From NCBI GenBank assembly GCA_019321725.1, contig CM033115.1, forward strand, positions 13,216,673 through 13,280,672: 64,000 nucleotides of DNA. The letters are read 5' to 3'. Both the position numbers and the translations under genes were made by a program. Origin of the DNA: Paulownia fortunei (Eukaryota; Streptophyta; Magnoliopsida; Lamiales; Paulowniaceae). This document shows positions 57,200-64,000 of the stretch, one piece after another. The first letter of the stretch is position 1; each line of letters begins with the position of its first letter. The notes under the pieces are model-generated. The model was not told where the DNA came from. It did no database searches and worked only from the letters and a program-made list of their open reading frames with translations.

Positions 57200-59767
57200 A
57201 AAATTGGTGAAGAAGATGATGAATAGTAAAATTCTCAGCCAAACAGCTCCTTAATCCGTTGGGATGCATTTAGGCGTGTATGGGTGTTTTCGGTAGCTGT
57301 TTTTGGCCGAAAAATACTGTTACGCTCGAAATTTAATTTTCAATTTTTCTGTAAATTAAAATTAATTTTCAGTTGATAAAAATATTTTTACCGAATTTTA
57401 TATTATAGAATTTGGGGAAAATTACAAAAATATATATATATATTTTTTTTAGCGAGAAAAATTCTGAATTTTTTTCTGTAAATTTTGAGATATCATTTTG
57501 AGATATTGTCTACTCAATAGGAGTACTGGAACACTTATACTTTTTGTTTTCAATTTATGGAGTACATAGAAAATTTATTTTCCTGTGATAAGTTTATAAA
57601 ATTGAGTATAGATTGAAATATTATGATTATAAGTGTCAAGTACTTATTCAATATGACATGGATATTAAGGTTGGCTTTGTGGCCAAATCTAATATATATT
57701 TTTTATTTTTATTATTTGTGATGGTTGTTGGGCGCACTAAGAATAATTCTTAGCACGAAACCGAAGTGAACGACAATTAGCGTATAATATCTTGAGAATT
57801 TTGAAAGCCTTAATGGAGATAATCATTTGTATGTTAACATTTATTGGCATAAAATAACATGTTTAATTTATACCACAGAATTATGCATTCTATATGATAC
57901 TTAAAATTTGTGAATGCATGATTATGTTGGAATTTATGAAAATTATGAATGCATATTAATTTTGAATTTCATGCATTCAATATGATGGTACATGTTTATC
58001 TCCTATGTAAATAAAAAGATACGTTCTTGTATGTATGATTACATTATGCTATGGAATCTAGTGGGAGTTCTAAGGTTGGAAGAATTTTAGTAATTCTCAC
58101 CACAAACTCATGAGATTTTGTACTATGAAGTTAAATTTGTGATAGTGAACATTTTGACACAAATGATGATTGGGAACTATGTGACCTTTTAAATCTGTGC
58201 ATTATGGCGAATTATCATAAATGTTAATTTGCTAAGTGTAAAATCAAATGTATAGATGGGTGAATTTATGATATCTCTAGAATTGATGACCATGACAACT
58301 AAATCATATGTGAATTTATTGGTAATAGTTATGACACTAGGTGCCAATAGATTTGGTATACTTATAATTGAGTTAAATGCTTTAGAGAGCATCAACCAAG
58401 TCATGTAAGATTTAATGTGCTTCATACTACTCAATAGAGGAAACATCAATAAGTTTACCAGAAGTGAAAAAGAGAATATACTACTTATACTATTTGGGTA
58501 AATTATATGATTGATGGTCTCATATGCGAATGAGAGAGTAAAATATTCACATACCATGATCATATTTGTTTAATATCTCATAATCTGAAATACTAGAATG
58601 TTTTAGAATATAAGAGAGAATCAAATTGATATAACTTCGAGACTAGACCTAAGGTGTGAATGTTTTTTCGATCATTCAGATGATTTATGTAATGAAGAAA
58701 AAGTTACCAGATAATTTACTATTACTAACACACCTTTATAGAATGGTGTTTCAAGAAAAGGAATAGAAAATTATCTTGATGTAACGAAATCTATGAAAAC
58801 TCAAGTTAACTTGTTGATTTTTTTTTTTTGGGAAAGATCTTTTGGTTAACTAGAATCTACATGTATATTAGAAAACTTTCATAATTGATAGTTTTTATTT
58901 CATAAATGCTATAGACAGGTAGATAATCTAACCTAAACTGCTTTAGAAGTTGGGAATTGATTGTCTCTAATTATAAATTTTCAAATGAATTTGAAAATTA
59001 GATCTCTGAGGTAATTAAAGTATATCTTGAAAATATACCAAATACTATAAGAGGTACATGTTCTAAGTGAACAAGGAGATAGAATTATGATTCACATTAG
59101 ATCACAGAATATCACAATTCTGGAGAATGATTTTCCTAGGAGGAAAGATCTTAAAAGTTAAATCTTGTGTGAGTTAAATGATTCAGATGGTGGATATATG
59201 CCTGATAGATCACTCATAATACAAAATAGTTATTGCTTCCCAAATTTGAGTGGGAGCAATTATATCTAAGTAATCAAGTTTCATCACTTATGATGTAAGA
59301 ATATTTATTGCTTCCTATTTTGAGTTGGAGTAAGTTTATTCAAGTGATCAAGCTATAACTGAATCAAAACTTTGTACAAGCACAACATAGTCTCTAGAAG
59401 ATGATGTAGACTCTAATATGGTAAGACTCTATCATGTCCTACAAAGGCAATTGAATTAAAGCAATTGAAGAATACCATGCAACTATAAAATCTGTTAGCC
59501 TATGTGGCAGTAATTACTCTTGTGGCAAGTTGTTGAGAAGGCGATTGTTAGCCTATGTGACAATAATTGCTCTTATGGAAAAACCACAACCAAATGAGAT
59601 TTGAGTTGCAGAGTAGCTATAAGCTGCAATTTTTAGAACAACAGCAAATGCATGATTCTACAAAATCATACGAAGTTTGAAATTTTGGTTAAAGTTTGGA
59701 ACAAGGCTATTGAGAATTAATGTATTCTCAAAATATAGCCAAAGGTTGATGTAATTATTATGAGGTT
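57200..59767 (+). pseudogene. copia pol remnant E, cut by Athila element
   Basis: Copia integrase text is legible near 58680-58850: TPL*NGVSRKG, where intact copia has TPQQNGVAERKN, then NYLDVTKSM and a FFWER segment near FWG. Pre-integrase text is suggested around 58370-58500 (ALESINQV, NRGNINKF). A segment around 59125-59165 with an F-L-R-R-K-D-like reading fits the region after the integrase core. Decay is heavy. Homology runs up to 59767, where the Athila LTR begins. The 124-residue minus-strand frame at 58189-58563 is a shadow of this remnant. Confidence 0.6.
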
Positions 59768-61375
59768 TGATAAGTGCATATTTTGACATATTTTTATATC
59801 AAATCCTTTATACTTTTCTTGCTTTATTCTTGTTAATATTTTTGTTTTATTAATGTTTTGTGTTAGGGAATAAATGGTAGCATGTTTTCAGACTTGTGCA
59901 GTTTTTGTAATTTGAGCATAACTTCATGATCAAACGCTCTATGGACCTGAAGCTTATTTCATTTGAAAGCCAAGAGATAGAGGTACAACTTTTATGTTGG
60001 AGGCTCAGCCCAATTCAGTCTTGATGATAGCAGAAAATTCGTCCAAGTAATTACATAAAATGGATCACCAAAATTCATATCAGAGTTCAGCCCAGTATTG
60101 ACTTATTTTACCAATTCGGTTATATATCTTGAGCCCAAATTTATTTTGGTCTGAAATTCGGATATGTTATACCAAGAAGTAAATAAACAAGTTTGCTAAG
60201 ACAAGAGGGTGTGAAAATATGTCGAAATGGTAAAACCATAGGCTGCAAGTTGCTGCTGATGTTACAGGGCGGCTCTTGGACATGACTCGGTAATTTGACC
60301 ATATCTCCTTCATCCGATCGCCAAATTTGACAAAAGATATATGAAAATATATCAGCGTTGAAAGATCTACAATTTTTATTCTTTACGTATCTTCAAACTC
60401 TGGCTGTATCTGACCGAAAAATGTAATTCAATTCAGTGGATGAGAAATTTGTGTAACAACTTACCAACTCTTGGCAACTAGCATACCACTTGATTAACCC
60501 CTCCATTATTTGTTTCGCCTCTAGCTTACTCCAAGTACTATAAATAGGCCATGTATTCAGCTTGTAAGAGGAGGGGGAGGGGGGTAGAGGGTTTCTTTAG
60601 GCTAAGTTATCTAGTTTGTATTATAAGTTTTCTAGTAGTAATAGAAATGCATTCTCTAGTTTCTCTTATATTTTTAGTCTTTGTTACTTTTATTATGTCT
60701 TTCTAAATTTCATTTTGTTGAGGAAAAAGGGTGAATCTCTTGATGGAGGAAGAGAAATGGTTATAAGGGTAGAAATTGTTTAAGTATGTTGTATTATTAT
60801 TATTATTTTTCGATCTAAACCCTACTTATTTTTGTGGTGATTCTTAATTTATGTATCTCCAATGGCACAACAAATACTTGGGTTCATTTAGCTTATTGTA
60901 CGGTTTTACCCCACCGACTGCTAATGTGAAACCTTGATTTGTTGTTGACGAAGGAGTATATAAATGCTTGATCCCATAAATAAGTGTTGGCGTTAAGAGA
61001 TAATTTGCAATAGTAAAACAATATCATGATTACCTTATTGCATGAGTTACTTGATAATATCTTCCCATTGGAACCTTCATTATGTATGGATTCCAATTAT
61101 GGCAATTAATAGAGGTAAAAAGAATAAATAACCATTTATCTATCCAAAACTCAAGAGTGGATCCCTAATTCTCAGTACTTTTATTACTTCGGTTTTTTCT
61201 TTAGCTACATCATACATTAATTGTTCATATATTTTTGATTCACATAAACTCCATCTTTTTATAAATATAAACTTGAATTCTTCAAACAACTTCCCTGTGG
61301 ATCAACCTCGGACTCACGAGAAATTTATTACTTACTACAACCTGCACTTGGGTTTGCAACCTTAAAGTTGTACCA
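59768..61375 (+). repeat. Athila-like 5' LTR of element D
   Basis: It starts TGATAAGTGCATATTTTGAC and ends TTAAAGTTGTACCA. It aligns with 26588-28534 but has one instead of three internal repeat units. A likely TATA box, CTATAAATAGGCC, is at about 60539-60551. Confidence 0.88.
60539..60551 (+). promoter_or_regulatory. TATA box of Athila-like LTR
   Basis: CTATAAATAGGCC, in the middle of the LTR, matches the plant TATA consensus and would start the element's genomic transcript shortly downstream. Confidence 0.6.
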
Positions 61376-61381
61376 AGTTTT

Positions 61382-61397
61382 TGGCGCCGTTGCCGGG
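61382..61397 (+). other. primer binding site typical of Athila/Tat clade
   Basis: TGGCGCCGTTGCCGGG follows the LTR by six bases. This sequence is characteristic of Athila/Tat/Ogre elements and differs from the initiator-Met site used by the other elements in the window. Confidence 0.88.
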
Positions 61398-61575
61398 TAA
61401 GGCAAGGTAAGTATTCAGGTTTGTTAATATTTTTCCTTTGTAAATATAGTTTGTTTATTTTCTTTATGGATATATGGTTATATGGTATCGTAGTCATAAT
61501 TCTCGACGTTTAGTAAGAAAAAATTTCGAAACTTTGTTTGGAAATTTGTTTGAATCATCTCCACACACTTCCACC

Positions 61576-64000
61576 ATGGCTGAAAATGAAAGTGTCCAGG
61601 ATGAAAATGAGAATCAACAGGTGCGTACCATGCGTTATTACTTGCAACCTTCTCGAAATTCTTCTCCTTCTTGTTTCATTTTTCCTCTAAATGCAAATAA
61701 TTTTCGATTCAAATTAGGTATGATCCCTTTACTTCCTAATTTCCATGGTTTAGACTCTGAAAGTCCTTACTTGCATTTAAAAGAATTTGATGAAGTATGT
61801 GCCACTTTTGATGATCAAACTTGCACAAATGAGATTGTTAAGCTCAAATTATTTCCTTTCTCTTTAAAAGATAAAGCAAAAAATTGGCTTAATTCTTTAA
61901 AACCTAGTTCAATTGGTACTTGGCAAGAAATGCAAGCTGAATTCTCGAAAAAATTCTTTCCAACTCATAAAACTAATGCTTTGAAAAGATAAATTCAAAT
62001 TTTTTCTCAAAATTCGAATGAAGTTTTCTTTCAATGTTGGGAAAGATTTAAAGATTTGTTAAATTCATGCCTACATCATGGTTTTGAAAAATGGCGCTTA
62101 ATTAGTTTCTTTTATGAAGGTTTAACTTCTGAAACAAAACAATTTGTTGAAACAATGTGTAATGGTGAGTTTCTTGATAAGGAACCTGATGAAGTCCTAG
62201 AATACCTAGATCATTTGGCAGAAAACTCTCAATCATGGCATAGTGTTAATTCTTCCGAAGGTTCTATTAGATCTAATCTTGCTAATAGTAATAAAGGAAA
62301 ATATTACCTTAGTCAAGAAGATGATCTAAATGCTAGACTTGCTAGTTTAACAAGAAAAGTTGAAGCCATGGAACTTAAGAAAGTAAAGGAAATCAAATTT
62401 GTGCAAGAGGAAGAAGTTTGTAGCAATTGTGAACTTTTGGGGCACTCCACCAATGAATGTCCAAACCTTCTAGTACAAGCAAATTTTATGAACACATTCA
62501 AAAAGCCTTTCCATTCTCCATATTCTGAAACTTACAATCCACAATGGAGAAATCATCCCAATTTCAGTTGGCGAGATAATAACCGTGCCCAACCACCGCA
62601 TTCACAAAAACCACAAAACTTTCATTCTTATCCACCTCCACATACAAAATCCATTGAGGAGACTTTGCAAGCATTTATGCATGAACAAACAAACATCAAT
62701 AATCAGACTTCACAAGCTATCAATAAGATCAGAAGTACACTTTCAACACTGACAACTTCTTTGCGTACTCATGAAAAAGGTAAATTTCCTGCTCAACCTC
62801 AACTTAATCCTTCTACTCAGTGTCATGTTTCTTCTTCAGGTGAAAATGCAGTCAAGGAGGCTAATTCAGTTACAACTCTTCGGAATGGAAAAGTTGTTGA
62901 CAAGACTATTCATCCCAAGGAAAAAGTTTCTAATCCACCTCCAGAAATGAAAAATGGAAATAGTGTTGACGATGAAGGTAAGTTTGAAGAAGGTAAGCGT
63001 GAAAATGAAGAAAGAAAAATATTTACCTCCAGCACCCTTTCCTCAAAGATTGCAAGCAACTCAGAAATTGAACTCAAATGCTGAAATTTTTTAAATTTTT
63101 AACAAGTCAAGATTAATATTCCATTATTGGATGCAATCAAGCAAGTTCCACCTTATGCCAAATTTTTTAAAGATTTGTGTACAATCAAAAGAAAACATCA
63201 TGTACAAAAGAAGGCATTTTTAACTGAAAGTGTTAGTTCAATCATTCAACAATTCATTCCACCCAAGTACAAAGATCCAGGTTGTCCAACCATTTCATGT
63301 ATCATAGGAAACACTAGAATAGAGCGTGCTTTGCTTGATCTTGGTGCTAGTGTAAATCTTCTACCTTTCTCAGTTTATGAACAGTTAGGTTTGGGAGAAC
63401 TTAAAACAACTTCTGTTGTACTCCAATTAGCTGACCGTTCGATTAAAGTTCCAAAGGGAATAGTAGAAGATGTGTGGTACAAATTGATAAGTTTTACTTT
63501 CCAGTTGATTTCATTGTTTTGGACACAGAGCCTATTGCACAAACACATACACAAATTCCTATCATTTTGGGTCGTCCTTTTCTTGCAACTTCAAATGCTT
63601 TGATCAATTGTAGAAATGGTATTTTGAAGTTATCATTTGGAAATATGACTTTGGAACTAAATGTGTTTAATGTTTGTATGCAACCTGCAGAAGATGTCGA
63701 AGTACATGAAGTGGATTCAATTGAGGAACTTGTTCATGAATACTTTACTACTACTAACTCTTCAGATTCTTTGGAGACTTGTTTTGAAAGTGAAAGTATT
63801 TATAAAAAGGAATACACTAATACTATCTCTGAATTTTTGCAGGTACAAGAAAAATATTTTTGGAAGCCAAGGTTCGAAGAACTTTCATCATCAACAGTAA
63901 AATCTATTCCATCAAGTATTAAAGCTCCCGTGGTTGAATTGAAACCTTTGCCAGTTAATTTGAAATACTCTTTCTTGGGTGAGAATGAAACTTTTCCAGT
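61576..64000 (+). pseudogene. Athila-like gag-protease frame, few lesions
   Basis: Gag starts MAENESVQDENENQQVRTM at 61576; an open frame continues upstream to 61474, but this ATG fits the family better. Gag runs through LPNFHGLDSESPYLHLKEF and KLKLFPFSLKDKAKNWLNSL to a TAA at 61990-61992, normally a glutamine. It resumes in the same frame, and the zinc knuckle CSNCELLGHSTNEC is at 62419-62460. A frameshift lies around 63020, followed by AT-rich joining sequence. Protease has LLDLGASVNLLP, catalytic Asp at 63337, where DLGA is the normal Athila form. A second frameshift is near 63480, then the ILGRPFLATSNALI segment is readable around 63560-63604. The frame stays legible to the window edge. 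One stop and two frameshifts are enough to block a polyprotein, but decay is mild. Confidence 0.82.

Larger units (their letters stand above)
59768..64000 (+). mobile_element. Athila-like Ty3/gypsy element D, right end outside window
   Basis: 5' LTR 59768-61375, then a TGGCGCCGTTGCCGGG primer site and a gag-protease frame that runs to the window edge. The primer site and the gag type (LPNFHGLDSESPYLHL, LFPFSLKDKAKNWL) place it in the Athila group. It has few lesions compared with other elements here. RT, RNase H and integrase would lie past 64000. Confidence 0.88.

Noticed and set aside
58189..58563. 124-residue minus-strand frame
   Set aside because: Antisense to copia remnant E, low-complexity hydrophobic composition.

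Overview
This is nuclear DNA of a flowering plant, very probably a eudicot. It is AT-rich, has GT-AG introns, and carries Tekay-like and Athila-like Ty3/gypsy and Ty1/copia retrotransposons together with broken plant gene families: a NILR1-type LRR receptor kinase, a LOG-like cytokinin-activating enzyme, and NDR1/HIN1-like (NHL) membrane proteins. I cannot name the genus. I found no operons, CRISPR arrays, rRNA or credible tRNA genes.

Layout. 1-1252: 3' part of a gypsy LTR. 2363-14828: a Ty1/copia element with a perfect CTCAT target duplication; its integrase is split by a Tekay-like Ty3/gypsy element (5306-13542), and the copia RT/RNase H and the far end of the gypsy 3' LTR are both missing. 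15845-18434 (minus): a decayed NILR1-like receptor gene with an intact spliced signal-peptide exon, a stop codon, a frameshift and no kinase domain. 20657-31683: copia element A, whose middle is replaced by an Athila-like remnant ending in an LTR (26588-28534) and containing a LOG-like pseudogene (24276-24868). 31689-35450: gene-free repeat debris. 35460-36921 plus 42655-42832: a long reverse-strand LTR, split by copia element C (36922-42654, minus). 42921-49889: copia element B, sister of A. 51045-51425 (minus) and 55265-55943 (plus): two divergently oriented NHL paralogs, the first truncated and the second full-length except for a one-base frameshift near its start; a 2.2-kb solo LTR with a perfect GATGC duplication lies between them. 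56771-59767: copia remnant E, interrupted at 59768 by an Athila-like element D that runs off the right edge and is the least decayed element here.

Most of the window is retrotransposon sequence, layered by repeated insertion and then cut down by deletion, LTR recombination and transition mutations. The only non-transposon genes I can support are the receptor pseudogene, the LOG-like fragment and the two NHL genes. The last NHL gene is the only one close to intact. I looked for a new kind of system and do not see one. The points most worth checking are the kinase-less receptor, the LOG-like fragment inside the Athila remnant, the NHL pair, the tRNA-like sequence in element B, and the lineage-specific tandem repeats in LTRs and leaders.
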